The position numbers and the translations under genes are program-made. A stretch of 64,000 nt of DNA from Pyrinomonadaceae bacterium (GTDB taxonomy: Bacteria; Acidobacteriota; Blastocatellia; Pyrinomonadales; Pyrinomonadaceae). The notes under the pieces are model-generated. The model was not told the DNA's origin. It saw only the letters and a program-made list of their open reading frames with translations, and made no database searches. This document shows, one piece after another, positions 35,089 to 44,151 of this stretch. Each line of letters begins with the position of its first letter. Position 1 is the first letter of the stretch. The stretch is taken from the NCBI GenBank assembly GCA_030841085.1, contig JAVEDP010000024.1, positions 186,001-250,000 on the forward strand, read 5' to 3'.

Positions 35089-35604
35089 CTAAATAATAAG
35101 CCCTGAAGGGCTGATACCGGAAAGCGCTTGAAGCGCTACGACTGCCCGGGTTTGATAATGCGTCGCATGGAGAAGAGTCTGAAGCAATAGTTCTACCAGA
35201 GATACTAACCCGTCGCCGGGCGTCGCGATAGATTTTAGCAAGCACGAATCGTCAGTGAAGCTCAGGAACGCGTGTGTTCTTGTTTGCTCAACTTCGCGCA
35301 GATGAGCCAGAACTGTCGCCGGCGACGATAACTGTTCGGGCAAAGTCCATTCGAACGGATCGTCCCAAAGGTTCGCCGTTAGGCCACCAAAGGTTTGTTC
35401 AATTACCGCGGCAGAGCGCAACACATTTTCGGCGATGGAACGCAAACCGCGGATTGCCGAGGGAACGGAATCTTCGTAGAGGAGCGAAGCGGGCGTGCTT
35501 TCAATTATTGCGGTTAAACGAAGATGAAGGCGCGCAAATTCTCGATCCAGACTGGCGACAATGCCGCGCTGTTCGAGAATGTGCGCGCCTGCATTTTGTT
35601 CCAT
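35089..35604 (-). CDS. DinB-like four-helix protein
   Basis: The 171-aa protein is predicted helical, with LDREFARLHLRLTAIIE, a central loop DPFEWTLPEQ and a C-terminal LLQTLLHATHYQTRAVVALQ that fits the last helix of the DinB fold. The usual metal histidines are only partly present. The frame is open upstream to 35694, but that part overlaps the lipoprotein gene; the ATG at 35604 avoids the overlap and matches the fold length. A second clear DinB gene lies at 32.0 kb. Confidence 0.65.
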   Translation of the reverse strand: MEQNAGAHILEQRGIVASLDREFARLHLRLTAIIESTPASLLYEDSVPSAIRGLRSIAENVLRSAAVIEQTFGGLTANLWDDPFEWTLPEQLSSPATVLAHLREVEQTRTHAFLSFTDDSCLLKSIATPGDGLVSLVELLLQTLLHATHYQTRAVVALQALSGISPSGLII

Positions 35605-35630
35605 AAGCTGGTGCAGAGCGGGCGCTGATC

Positions 35631-35984
35631 CTACCGTTGCTTGGAAGTGCGACCCGTCTCTTCCAAAACCGTTCCAAAGCTGCGGCCGCCCCATTGGAAC
35701 CCGTTAAGCACGCGACCCTTGACGCCCACACGCGACCCGCGCGCCGGCACACCGCGCCTGGTCGCCACCCAGATGCGGCCGGTCCCGTCATCGATTTCGT
35801 AGGCACCGTTGCCAAGCACGCCGTAACTGTCAGTAACATTACCGATGATGCCGACTTCTTTACCGCGATAGCGGCCCGGGTCGGCGTTGATCTTGGAAAT
35901 GGTTGTTTGGCTGGGGCAGGCTGTCAGCAGCAGCAGCCCTGTAAGAATCGTAAATACAGCAGCAAGCTTTTTTAACGAGTGCAT
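35631..35984 (-). CDS. OB-fold lipoprotein
   Basis: The 117-aa protein has a lipoprotein signal (LLLLTAC, Cys about 23). The rest is a single beta-barrel similar to the nucleic-acid-binding OB family used in periplasmic proteins: INADPGRYRGKEVGIIGNV, AYEIDDGTGRIWV and GSRVGVKGRV. It is small, exported and membrane-anchored. The partner is unknown. It lies upstream of the DinB-like gene with a 26-bp gap. Confidence 0.8.
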   Translation of the reverse strand: MHSLKKLAAVFTILTGLLLLTACPSQTTISKINADPGRYRGKEVGIIGNVTDSYGVLGNGAYEIDDGTGRIWVATRRGVPARGSRVGVKGRVLNGFQWGGRSFGTVLEETGRTSKQR

Positions 35985-36084
35985 AGCATCTCCTCAATGT
36001 TTCAAACTTTATTTCGGGAGAGCACCCAGCATAATAGCATGGCCGTGAGGGCGTCGAAACTGGGCATGCGTCAAGGTAATTTGC

Positions 36085-36114
36085 TTGACTTCGCTACTTT
36101 CGTTTTCATATAAG
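36085..36114 (+). promoter_or_regulatory. Sigma-70-type promoter for the papain-like protease gene
   Basis: TTGACT, 18 bp, TATAAG, giving a leader of about 100 bases before the ATG at 36223. Confidence 0.6.
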
Positions 36115-36222
36115 AACAGCGCTGTTTCTCAATCCTTACGGCTCTCACGCGTCCTCGTCAACCCAACGCTCACACGTGACCGCCGTAAAACCAGAACCGA
36201 CTTCTTCAGACGGAGGGAAGAT

Positions 36223-37383
36223 ATGAATACGTCCGAGTTCATATCGGTGGCGACTCGTCCTTACAGCACTCTGCTGAAGGAACTCACGATATTTGGCAAG
36301 TTGTTTTCATCCAGGCAACTGGCCTTTAACATGCAGCCACAAACCCAAACCAATTGGTGTTGGGCTGCAACCTCGACCAGCGTCTCGCACTTCTATTGGG
36401 CCTTAAGCAGCTGGACACAATGCCTGGTCGCAAATGCGGAACTAAGTCTAACCAATTGTTGTAACAGCATGGTCCCAACTGCTTGCAACGTACCATGGTT
36501 TCTCGATCGTGCTCTGACACGAACTCAAAACTTTGTTAGCATAAGTGGGCCGATTACTTTTCAACAGGTGAGAGATGAAATCGATGCCGGCCGGCCCGTT
36601 GGTACTCGCATTGGCTGGAGTGGTGGTGGTGGCCATTTCATGGCAATCTACGGCTACAGCCTGGTAGAAGGAGTGGAGTATTTTGACATCGATGATCCAA
36701 TCTATGGTAAGAGCCATCTAACCGTCGCGGATTTTTCGAGCAATTACCAGGGAAGCGGAAGCTGGACGCACGCCTACTTGACCAAGAGCTATTTCAAGAT
36801 GCCAATCAAAGAATTATTCCCTGTCGATGCCATTCTCCATAAAATTTGGGAGGCTCGACCCTTATTGAAACTGAAACAAGACCCAACAATGCGCGACAAT
36901 ATGTTCGATGCAGCGACGGAGCGCGCGACGATCGGGATGGCACAACGCGTCTATTCGTTGAGCTTGGATTCTTTGCTGGGCAAGAGCGATCCCGCGCCTC
37001 AACCTGTGGCGCTTCGCGTGCATGAATTGGCAGGAGGCCAGCCGAGCGCTTTCTTTGATGTGACGGAAACTGACCAGCCGCGTGTACTGCAAATGTCTGC
37101 CTCACGCAACTATCTGGATCCGTTTACTCGAGCTTTGGCTGAAGCTCTCACCGCAACGGAAGGCCTCGAACACGAAGCGGAAATTAGGCTATTTCGCGTG
37201 CCTGCACTCAATTTCGAAGCACTGTGGATAAATCATGAAGGTGGATCGAGCGATTTATTAATACCCCTGCGACCGGTGGGCAAACTCGTGCCGTACCAAA
37301 CGATCCCTTTCAATGAAGCGCTTGAAATTTTGCGCGAGGCAGCAGCTCCGCTGGCTCAAATGGACGACACGATGGGAGCTTAG
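36223..37383 (+). CDS. Papain-like cysteine protease (C39/C70-like) without signal peptide
   Basis: The 386-aa protein has an N-terminal papain-like domain (about 30-195). Its nucleophile region is QTNWCWAAT (C46), the His region GGHFMAIYGY (H138) and an Asp/Asn region FDIDDPIYG (about D157/D158). This pattern is that of AvrRpt2/C70 and related C39-like peptidases. The remaining 190 residues have no recognised family; they are mixed alpha/beta and acidic at the end. No signal peptide or membrane segment is seen. GGAGGG lies 7 bases before the ATG at 36223, preferred to 36085. A terminator hairpin follows the stop. Target and export route are unknown. Confidence 0.82.
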   Translation: MNTSEFISVATRPYSTLLKELTIFGKLFSSRQLAFNMQPQTQTNWCWAATSTSVSHFYWALSSWTQCLVANAELSLTNCCNSMVPTACNVPWFLDRALTRTQNFVSISGPITFQQVRDEIDAGRPVGTRIGWSGGGGHFMAIYGYSLVEGVEYFDIDDPIYGKSHLTVADFSSNYQGSGSWTHAYLTKSYFKMPIKELFPVDAILHKIWEARPLLKLKQDPTMRDNMFDAATERATIGMAQRVYSLSLDSLLGKSDPAPQPVALRVHELAGGQPSAFFDVTETDQPRVLQMSASRNYLDPFTRALAEALTATEGLEHEAEIRLFRVPALNFEALWINHEGGSSDLLIPLRPVGKLVPYQTIPFNEALEILREAAAPLAQMDDTMGA

Positions 37384-37421
37384 ATTGATCTTCTTCGATG
37401 CCGATCCGAAGTCCGCAGACG

Positions 37422-37452
37422 AAAGGGGCAGCCAGGTTAGCTGCCCTTTTCC
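37422..37452. terminator. Bidirectional intrinsic terminator
   Basis: Stem AAAGGGGCAGC / GCTGCCCTTTT with a 7-base loop and T runs on both strands. It sits between the protease gene (plus) and the aldehyde dehydrogenase gene (minus), which converge. Confidence 0.85.
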
Positions 37453-37492
37453 ATTGATGAACGGTGATCGGATACGTAGTCGCGTTGATTAG

Positions 37493-39001
37493 TTATTTTC
37501 CAAACCAGCCAATCGGCTTGCCTGACAAATCAACCCAGACGCTCTTAACATTGGTATACATCTCGAGCGCGTGCTTGCCCATCTCACGTCCATAGCCCGA
37601 TTGCTTATAACCACCAAAGGGCGAGGCCGCATTGAACATGTTGTAGGTATTGATCCAAATTACGCCGGCCTTGATCGCTTTCGCGAAACGATGCGCCCGC
37701 GTGATGTTGCTGGTCCAGATACCGGCAGATAAACCATAAATAGTTTCGTTGGCCTGCTTGATCAGATCGTCTTCGTTTTCAAATGAGATCACAGAAACGA
37801 CCGGGCCAAAAATTTCTTCCTGCGCAATGCGCATCTGGTTCTTCACATCGGAAAAAATTGTCGGTTGGTAGAAGTAGCCATTCTGAAACGCGCCTGTAAG
37901 CGTCGGGCATTCGCCGCCGGCAACGACGGTTGCGCCCTCAGTCCGCGCAATATCAGCGTAGCTCTTGACGCGATTGAGTTGTTCCTGTGAAACCTGCGGG
38001 CCCATATTCGTCGCTTTGTCCATCGGATCCCCAACCACGATCTTCGCGGACTTCTCTTTCAAGCGATCGATAAATTGGTCCTTCACATCGGCCTGCACGA
38101 AGAGGCGCGAGCCGGCGCAACACACCTGGCCCTGGTTGAAGAAGATTCCCATCATCGCGCCGTTGACCGCCTGCTCGATGTCGGCATCAGCAAACACGAT
38201 GTTCGGCGCTTTGCCGCCGAGTTCGAGGGAAACTTTTGTCAGATTGTCGGCAGCGGCCCTGGCAATCAATTTGCCAACTTCGGTGGATCCGGTGAAGGCA
38301 ACTTTGTCGATGCCGGGATGTGCGGCGAGTGCCGCGCCTGCCGTTTCGCCGTAACCGGGAACGATGTTGACCACGCCTTCAGGGAAACCGGCCTCCTGAA
38401 TTAACTTTCCCAACTCCATTGCGGTAACCGGAGTTTGTTCGGCTGGCTTGAGCACGATCGTGTTGCCGGCGGCGAGCGCGGGCGCAAGTTTCCAAGCCGC
38501 CATTAGCAGCGGAAAGTTCCAGGGAATGATTTGCCCACAAACGCCTACGGGTTCTCGCAAGGTGTAGTTGAACATCTCGCCGGGAACGGGAATCGTTTCG
38601 CCTTCGATTTTCGTGGCCCAACCTGCGAAGTATTCAAAATTCTCCGCAACCTGCGGCAGGTCGACATAAGAAGATTCTTTGATCGGCTTGCCATTATCGG
38701 CGGTCTCAAGTGCCGCCAGTTCGGTGCTGTGCTCTTCAATCAACTGCGATAACTTGTAAAGCATTCGTCCGCGATCGCGCGCGCTGATCCTGGACCACTT
38801 GCCCTCGAAAGCGCGCCGCGCGGCGGCGACAGCGTTGTCGATGTCGGCCTTGTCGCCTTCGGCTACTTCAGCGAGCGTTTCGCCGGTCGCCGGATTCGGC
38901 GTAGTGAATGTCTTGCCCGACTGCGAGTCTACCCACTGGCCATCAATTAGAAGTTGATACTTGCGAGTTGAGTTTGTTCCGGCTGGTTGTGCTGATGACA
39001 T
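37493..39001 (-). CDS. NAD(P)-dependent aldehyde dehydrogenase
   Basis: The 502-aa protein is full length. It has the cofactor-site IIPWNFPLLMAAWKLAPALA segment (about 155-175), the glycine motif FTGSTEVGK, catalytic Glu in LELGGKAPNIVF (about 266-277) and catalytic Cys in FNQGQVCCAGSR (about 298-309). EIFGPVVSV and the C-terminal SPFGGYKQSGYGRE are standard. The closest known groups are ALDH1/2-like enzymes or betaine/phenylacetaldehyde dehydrogenases; the substrate cannot be fixed from sequence. It lies 22 bp downstream of acnA. Confidence 0.94.
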   Translation of the reverse strand: MSSAQPAGTNSTRKYQLLIDGQWVDSQSGKTFTTPNPATGETLAEVAEGDKADIDNAVAAARRAFEGKWSRISARDRGRMLYKLSQLIEEHSTELAALETADNGKPIKESSYVDLPQVAENFEYFAGWATKIEGETIPVPGEMFNYTLREPVGVCGQIIPWNFPLLMAAWKLAPALAAGNTIVLKPAEQTPVTAMELGKLIQEAGFPEGVVNIVPGYGETAGAALAAHPGIDKVAFTGSTEVGKLIARAAADNLTKVSLELGGKAPNIVFADADIEQAVNGAMMGIFFNQGQVCCAGSRLFVQADVKDQFIDRLKEKSAKIVVGDPMDKATNMGPQVSQEQLNRVKSYADIARTEGATVVAGGECPTLTGAFQNGYFYQPTIFSDVKNQMRIAQEEIFGPVVSVISFENEDDLIKQANETIYGLSAGIWTSNITRAHRFAKAIKAGVIWINTYNMFNAASPFGGYKQSGYGREMGKHALEMYTNVKSVWVDLSGKPIGWFGK

Positions 39002-39023
39002 TTCTTACTCCTTCTTAATTCAG

Positions 39024-41912
39024 TTAGAAATCGGTAGTGCCCGCAAGCAATTGCCTGAGCACGTAAGGCAGAATTCCGCCATGTTGGTAATAGTCGATCT
39101 CGATCGGCGTGTCGATGCGCAAAGTTACCGGCACTTCATCAGTCTTTCCGGACGACCGGTGAATAATCAGATTCAGATCCTTTTGCGGCGCCACTCCGTC
39201 TTCAAGGCCAAGCAAATCAAAAGTCTCGCTGCCGTCCAAGCCTAACGACGCCGCACTGGTTCCTTCCTTAAACTGGCAAGGCAAAACGCCCATGCCGACC
39301 AGGTTGCTGCGATGAATTCGTTCGAAGCTTTGCGTTATGACCGCCTTCACGCCCAGCAGCCGCGTTCCCTTCGCGGCCCAATCACGCGAACTGCCGGTTC
39401 CATATTCTTGTCCGCCAATCACAACCAGCGGCACGCCTTCGTTCTGATATTTTACCGAGGCATTATAGATACTCATGCGCTCGCCGTCAGGCTGATGGAC
39501 CGTGACGCCGCCTTCGACGCCCGGCACCATCAGGTTCTTGATTCGCACGTTGGCAAACGTGCCGCGCACCATGACTTCGTGATTGCCGCGACGCGAACCA
39601 TAGCTGTTAAAGTCTTCGATCTGCACTCCCTTTTCCTGGAGATGCAAACCGGCAGGCGAACTGGCCTTGATCGCTCCGGCTGGACTGATGTGATCGGTCG
39701 TCACCGAATCGCCGAAGATCGCCAGCGGTCGCGCGCCGTGAATGTCTTTGAACTCTTCAACCGCGTTGCTGAAACCATCGAAGTATGGCGGCTCGCGAAT
39801 GTAGGTCGATTCCGGATCCCATTCATAGACGTTGCCGGTGCTGGTCGGAATTTCATTCCACAACGGATTCTGCCCGGCAAAATCGCGATAGTTTCGCCGG
39901 TAAGTCTCGGGATCCATTGCGGTCGACAGCAGCGAGTTGATTTCCTGAAGATTGGGCCAAACATCGCGCAGGTAAACGTCGCAGCCATCGCTTCCCTGGC
40001 CCAACGGCTCCCGCGAGAGATCGATGTTAACGCGTCCGGCAATTGCAAACGCGACGACGAGCGGCGGGCTCATCAGAAAGTTTGCCTTGATGCTTTGATG
40101 AACGCGCGCTTCAAAATTTCGATTGCCGGAAAGCACACTCGCCGCGATCAAGTCGTGTTCGCTCAGAACTTGTTCGATGGTTGGATCGAGCGGGCCGGAA
40201 TTGCCGATGCAGGTAGTGCAGCCATAACCGACGAGATTGAAACCCAGTTGGTCCAGGTACGGCTGCAGGCCGGTCTTTTGCAGATACTCGGTAACTACTC
40301 GGGAGCCAGGCGCCAGCGAATTCTTTACCGCCGCACCGACCGTCAAGCCTCGCTCAACCGCTTTCTTTGCGAGCAAACCTGCTGCCAGCATCACGCTTGG
40401 ATTAGATGTGTTAGTGCACGACGTGATCGCGGCAATCAACACGTCGCCGTGGCCAAGGTCCACTTCTGCATGCGGAAATTCTTCGGGATGAACTTCCTCG
40501 AGACGATCTGGCGTCGGACGGTTGTTGACCATCTCTGTCTCAGTCCACACCGACGTGTTCCGCGCTGTTACATCGCCGCTCACCGCATTTGCGACGGGCG
40601 TAGGCGTCTGTTCACCGCCGCCTGCGATTGCCTTCTTCGCAATCTCAACCGTGCCGATACGAGTGAAGTAACGCGAGTCGGTCTCTTGCTTTGATTTTCC
40701 GTAACCGCCTTCACTGGTTGGCTTCTGCAACAGATCGACAAATCGATTCTTAAGATCTGAAAGCTCAATTCGATCTTGTGGCCGTTTTGGACCAGCCACG
40801 CCGGGAGAGATCGAAGCGAGGTCGAGATCGAGCACGTTGCTGTAATTACATTCGCCACTTTTGGGAATGCCAAACATGCCCTGCGCTTTGTAGTAGTTGC
40901 GCGCGGCTTCAATTTGTTCGTCGGTGCGTCCGGTTGCTTTCAAGTAAATGCACGTTTCTTCATCAACCGGAAAGAAGCCCATCGTCGCGCCGTATTCGGG
41001 TGCCATGTTCGCAATCGTCGCACGATCCGTCACCGATAAACTCGTTGCCCCGGTGCCGTGGAACTCAACAAACTTCCCTACGACCTTGGCCTGGCGCAAC
41101 ATTTCGGTGACGCGCAAGACGAGATCAGTTGCGGTGACGCCGTCGCGCAAACTTCCCGTCAGGTTCACGCCGATCACGTCCGGCGTTAGAAAGTAAACCG
41201 GTTGGCCCAACATCGCCGCCTCGGCTTCGATGCCGCCGACGCCCCAGCCAACAATCCCCAGACCATTGATCATCGTCGTGTGCGAGTCCGTGCCTACAAG
41301 CGTGTCGGGATAATAAATGCCGTTGCGCTCCCAAACACTTTTAGCGAGAAACTCAAGGTTCACCTGATGACAAATGCCGATGCCTGGCGGTATCACGCCG
41401 AAACCATCGAACGCCTGCGTGCCCCATTTTAGAAATTGGTAGCGGGAGTTATTTCGTTTGAACTCCATCTCCATGTTCTTTGCAAAGGCATCTTTGGTGC
41501 TGGAGAAATCGACCTGGACCGAGTGATCGATGACCAGGTCAACGGGCACCAACGGCTCAATGACTCCGGTATTTTTCCGCAAGCGCGCAACCGCGGATCG
41601 CATCGCGGCCAAATCCACCAACAAGGGCACGCCGGTAAAATCCTGCAGCAGCACTCGCGCCACTACAAACGGCACTTCTTCTTTTCGCTCGCCATTCGGC
41701 TGCCAATTCGCAAGCCCGCGCACATCGTCTTCAGTAATTTTTCGGCTGTCGCAGTTTCGCAGCACCGACTCGAGCACGACGCGAATGCTGACCGGCAGTT
41801 TGGAAATAGGACCAACACCTTCCTTTTCCAGTTGTGGAAGCGAGTAGAATTTTGCAGTTTGACCGGCGCTGGGACTGAACGTTTGGAGAGAATTAAATGG
41901 GGCTTGTGGCAT
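39024..41912 (-). CDS. acnA: Aconitate hydratase AcnA
   Basis: AcnA interconverts citrate and isocitrate in the TCA cycle with a [4Fe-4S] cluster. The 962-aa protein has [19 protein letters not shown] (about 209-227), cluster cysteines in [10 protein letters not shown] and [10 protein letters not shown], and the swivel domain with [14 protein letters not shown] and SRDWAAKG. It is slightly longer than E. coli AcnA (891). It has a clear sigma-70 promoter 79 bp upstream and forms a unit with the aldehyde dehydrogenase gene. Confidence 0.97.
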   Translation of the reverse strand: MPQAPFNSLQTFSPSAGQTAKFYSLPQLEKEGVGPISKLPVSIRVVLESVLRNCDSRKITEDDVRGLANWQPNGERKEEVPFVVARVLLQDFTGVPLLVDLAAMRSAVARLRKNTGVIEPLVPVDLVIDHSVQVDFSSTKDAFAKNMEMEFKRNNSRYQFLKWGTQAFDGFGVIPPGIGICHQVNLEFLAKSVWERNGIYYPDTLVGTDSHTTMINGLGIVGWGVGGIEAEAAMLGQPVYFLTPDVIGVNLTGSLRDGVTATDLVLRVTEMLRQAKVVGKFVEFHGTGATSLSVTDRATIANMAPEYGATMGFFPVDEETCIYLKATGRTDEQIEAARNYYKAQGMFGIPKSGECNYSNVLDLDLASISPGVAGPKRPQDRIELSDLKNRFVDLLQKPTSEGGYGKSKQETDSRYFTRIGTVEIAKKAIAGGGEQTPTPVANAVSGDVTARNTSVWTETEMVNNRPTPDRLEEVHPEEFPHAEVDLGHGDVLIAAITSCTNTSNPSVMLAAGLLAKKAVERGLTVGAAVKNSLAPGSRVVTEYLQKTGLQPYLDQLGFNLVGYGCTTCIGNSGPLDPTIEQVLSEHDLIAASVLSGNRNFEARVHQSIKANFLMSPPLVVAFAIAGRVNIDLSREPLGQGSDGCDVYLRDVWPNLQEINSLLSTAMDPETYRRNYRDFAGQNPLWNEIPTSTGNVYEWDPESTYIREPPYFDGFSNAVEEFKDIHGARPLAIFGDSVTTDHISPAGAIKASSPAGLHLQEKGVQIEDFNSYGSRRGNHEVMVRGTFANVRIKNLMVPGVEGGVTVHQPDGERMSIYNASVKYQNEGVPLVVIGGQEYGTGSSRDWAAKGTRLLGVKAVITQSFERIHRSNLVGMGVLPCQFKEGTSAASLGLDGSETFDLLGLEDGVAPQKDLNLIIHRSSGKTDEVPVTLRIDTPIEIDYYQHGGILPYVLRQLLAGTTDF

Positions 41913-41990
41913 AGAAACCGCAAATGTTCGTGATTAACTATCGACCGTTAATCACGCGAAGGAGTTGTTACAGGTTTGTTTAGCAACTCA

Positions 41991-42019
41991 AGTGTAGAGT
42001 CCTGTTAGTTAATCGTCAA
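41991..42019 (-). promoter_or_regulatory. Sigma-70-type promoter for acnA
   Basis: Minus strand TTGACG, 17 bp, TACACT. Spacing is ideal and the position is 79 bp upstream of the acnA start. Confidence 0.65.
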
Positions 42020-42063
42020 GCGAGCCATTTCCGACACTTTCGGCAGAAACATCCGCACTGTTG

Positions 42064-42093
42064 TTGGTTAGTTTTCTCGGCATTTGTTATAGT
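42064..42093 (+). promoter_or_regulatory. Candidate promoter for the DUF6335-like gene
   Basis: TTGGTT, 18 bp, TATAGT, about 100 bp upstream of the ATG at 42193. The region 41913-42192 is a divergent promoter region with nothing else recognised. Confidence 0.35.
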
Positions 42094-42192
42094 TTTACTA
42101 ACCCCCCATTTTGTAGCCAGCTTGAGTAGTTGAAATCGGCTCTATCAATCCAGCGGATGTTAACAGCCGATGATCCAAGGTGAGGAGAGCTT

Positions 42193-42591
42193 ATGACCAA
42201 GAAACCGGCGGAAGAGTTTGAGTACTTAAGCAATAATCCCGATTACATTCCTAATCCCGAAATCGAAGAGTTCATGGAGGGCGAAATTGCGCGGGCGCCG
42301 AAAGACCCGGATCAATTGGCCCACCGGCTGCGCAACAACACCGCTGCTTCGCCAAAGGATGCAGGCGGCGACCTGGACGCTTCATGGGAAGATGTAAACG
42401 AGAGCGGCTCAGAGGCAGTTGGAGGCGACAACCCGACACCGGATCAATCCGTGGTTGAGGAAAATGCAAATGCAGTGGGCGTGAGTTTTGAGGACAACGA
42501 AGAGCTGGATTTCCTTGACAAGATAGAACGGCGGGATCGCGATCGCTTTGAGTTGAATGAAAGTTCGAAAGCCGACGAGGGTACGATCTGA
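42193..42591 (+). CDS. Small acidic protein resembling cyanobacterial DUF6335
   Basis: The 132-aa protein is strongly acidic and probably partly disordered, with no signal or membrane segment. The middle block GGDLDASWEDVNESGSEAVG, then NPTPDQSVVEENANAVGVSF and a closing RRDRDRFELNESS match my memory of the DUF6335 pattern (GGD-DA-WE, GG-PTPDQ, RD-RWEL) seen in cyanobacteria; this was not searched. The role is unknown. GAGGAGAGC precedes the start. A perfect 30-bp inverted repeat follows the gene. Confidence 0.7.
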   Translation: MTKKPAEEFEYLSNNPDYIPNPEIEEFMEGEIARAPKDPDQLAHRLRNNTAASPKDAGGDLDASWEDVNESGSEAVGGDNPTPDQSVVEENANAVGVSFEDNEELDFLDKIERRDRDRFELNESSKADEGTI

Positions 42592-42612
42592 CTAGCTTTT
42601 ATTGGACCGGCG

Positions 42613-42754
42613 AAGAGCGGGGGCATGCCCGCCTTCCTAACCTCGAGATTAGTGGACTTCCGCAATCGCTCCCAGGTCGAGATCTCTAAGACGCCAATCA
42701 CAGATTCAAGTTTATCTAGCTCAGGGTTAGGAAGGCGGGCATGCCCCCGCTCTT
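42613..42754. repeat. Family E palindrome with perfect 30-bp arms
   Basis: Arms 42613-42642 and 42725-42754 are exact reverse complements over 30 bp. Each holds a GCGGGGGCATGCCCGC-type self-hairpin. The 82-bp centre has no ORF. It lies between the DUF6335-like gene and the convergent dtd gene, and T-rich sequence after the right arm may let it terminate transcription. Confidence 0.92.
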
Positions 42755-42780
42755 GTTTTTGGAAGCGGCAAAGGGGAAAA

Positions 42781-43230
42781 CTAAAACAATTTTTTGCTGT
42801 CAATGAGGATCGTAACTGGTCCATCATTAACCAACTCCACTTGCATCATCTGCCGAAAGCCACCAGTCGCAATGTGAGTTAGTTCCTTCCGAAGTTCCGC
42901 ACAAAAAAATTCATACAAGGGTTCGGCAACTTCCGGCGTCGCCGCGTCGATCCATGAAGGCCGCAGTCCCCGTCGCACATCGCCGTAAAGCGTAAACTGC
43001 GAAACCACTAACGCGCCGCCTGCGCAATCTTTCAACGACAGGTTCATCTTGCCATCTTCGTCATCAAAGATTCGCAGCGCCACAACCTTGTTCGCGAGAT
43101 AGGTGGCGTCGCCCTCCGCGTCGTCACGCGCCACACCCAGCAAAACGACGAGACCTTTTTTGATCTCGCCGACCGTCTTGCCATCGATTGTTACCTTCGC
43201 GCGCGTCACGCGCTGAACCACAGCTCGCAT
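42781..43230 (-). CDS. dtd: D-aminoacyl-tRNA deacylase
   Basis: Dtd removes D-amino acids and glycine wrongly loaded on tRNAs. The 149-aa protein begins [17 protein letters not shown] and has the SQFTLYGD motif (about 76-83) and the trans-acting GP pair in the C-terminal NDGPVTI motif. Length and start are standard. It is followed by the family E palindrome and preceded by a family B hairpin. Confidence 0.96.
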   Translation of the reverse strand: MRAVVQRVTRAKVTIDGKTVGEIKKGLVVLLGVARDDAEGDATYLANKVVALRIFDDEDGKMNLSLKDCAGGALVVSQFTLYGDVRRGLRPSWIDAATPEVAEPLYEFFCAELRKELTHIATGGFRQMMQVELVNDGPVTILIDSKKLF

Positions 43231-43255
43231 CAGCTTTGCTTAACAATTACTCGAG

Positions 43256-43309
43256 TGACATAGACTCAGTCTGTGTCCGCCACGGCGCCACAGACTAAAG
43301 TCTATGCCA
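43256..43309. repeat. Family B hairpin, copy 2
   Basis: TGACATAGACTCAGTCTGTG and its near-perfect inverted partner, with a 13-bp loop, between dtd and the second SDR gene. Confidence 0.85.
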
Positions 43310-43332
43310 CTTACTTAAACGTCTGTTCCACA

Positions 43333-44052
43333 CTATTTCTTTGGCGGCCTACTGGGCCTTATCTCGACACGGCTCGGTAGGCTGCGCTCGTCATGATGCA
43401 AAAGGTCGATAACAACTTTGGCGACGTCAGCAGGCGTCAGTTGCCATGCCTTTGATTCATCAGGCGCATCGCCACCAAATTCTGTGTTCACCGAACCGGG
43501 CATGATGTAGCTGACCTTAATGCCGTCGTGCCTGACTTCCTGCATCAGCGCTTCGCTGAAACCGTTCAGGCCAAACTTTGAAGCATTGTAAGCGGCCATT
43601 TTTGGATGCGCGTTGACGCCGGCGAGCGATGAAATGTTGATGATGTAACCGCCGCCGCGCGAGCGCATCAGGGGAATTGCCAGGCGACAGCAGTGGAAGA
43701 CGCCAAAAATATTAGTCTCAAGCACCGCATGAAAATCTTCAATCGGCATCTCTTCAACCAGTCCGAAGATACCGATGCCGGCGTTGTTAATCAGGATGTC
43801 AACGCCGCCGAAAACTGTGACCGCGCCCTCAAACAGGGCCTGTACCTGCGCATAATTGCAGACGTCGGCAACGATGCCGGTAGCCGAACCAGCGCGCAAG
43901 GCATTGAGTTCCTGCACTGCTTCATCAATCTCATTTCGCTTGCGTGCGCTAATGACCACATTGATTCCCTCGCGCACCAATGCTTCGGCGATGCCGCGAC
44001 CGATTCCCTTCGAGCCACCGGTGACGATTGCAACTTTGTTATTTAGGTCCAT
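43333..44052 (-). CDS. SDR family oxidoreductase
   Basis: The 239-aa classical short-chain dehydrogenase has TGGSKGIGRG (about 12-21), NNAGIG (about 88), a Ser-Tyr-Lys catalytic set (ISSLAGVNAHPKMAAYNASK) and PGSVNTEFGG. It resembles 3-oxoacyl-ACP reductase-like enzymes; the substrate is unknown. The frame is open up to 44127, but that stretch is family B repeat. The ATG at 44052 gives the normal MDLNNKVAIVTGG start. Confidence 0.9.
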   Translation of the reverse strand: MDLNNKVAIVTGGSKGIGRGIAEALVREGINVVISARKRNEIDEAVQELNALRAGSATGIVADVCNYAQVQALFEGAVTVFGGVDILINNAGIGIFGLVEEMPIEDFHAVLETNIFGVFHCCRLAIPLMRSRGGGYIINISSLAGVNAHPKMAAYNASKFGLNGFSEALMQEVRHDGIKVSYIMPGSVNTEFGGDAPDESKAWQLTPADVAKVVIDLLHHDERSLPSRVEIRPSRPPKK

Positions 44053-44068
44053 CGAATTCAGATGTAGC

Positions 44069-44146
44069 GTGGACTTTAGTCTGTGTTGAGTGGCATAGAC
44101 TTTAGTCTGTGGCTTCGTACCAAGCACAGACTAAAGTCTATGCCAC
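44069..44146. repeat. Family B hairpin, copy 3 (double left arm)
   Basis: Two successive left arms (GTGGACTTTAGTCTGTG and TGGCATAGACTTTAGTCTGT) face one right arm (CACAGACTAAAGTCTATGCC). The extra arm suggests duplication of half the element. It lies between the SDR and gatB. Confidence 0.88.
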
Positions 44147-44151
44147 TTAGA

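Noticed and set aside
39312-40694. 460-aa plus-strand ORF
   Set aside because: Antisense shadow of acnA; no family features, His/Arg-rich composition typical of antisense frames.
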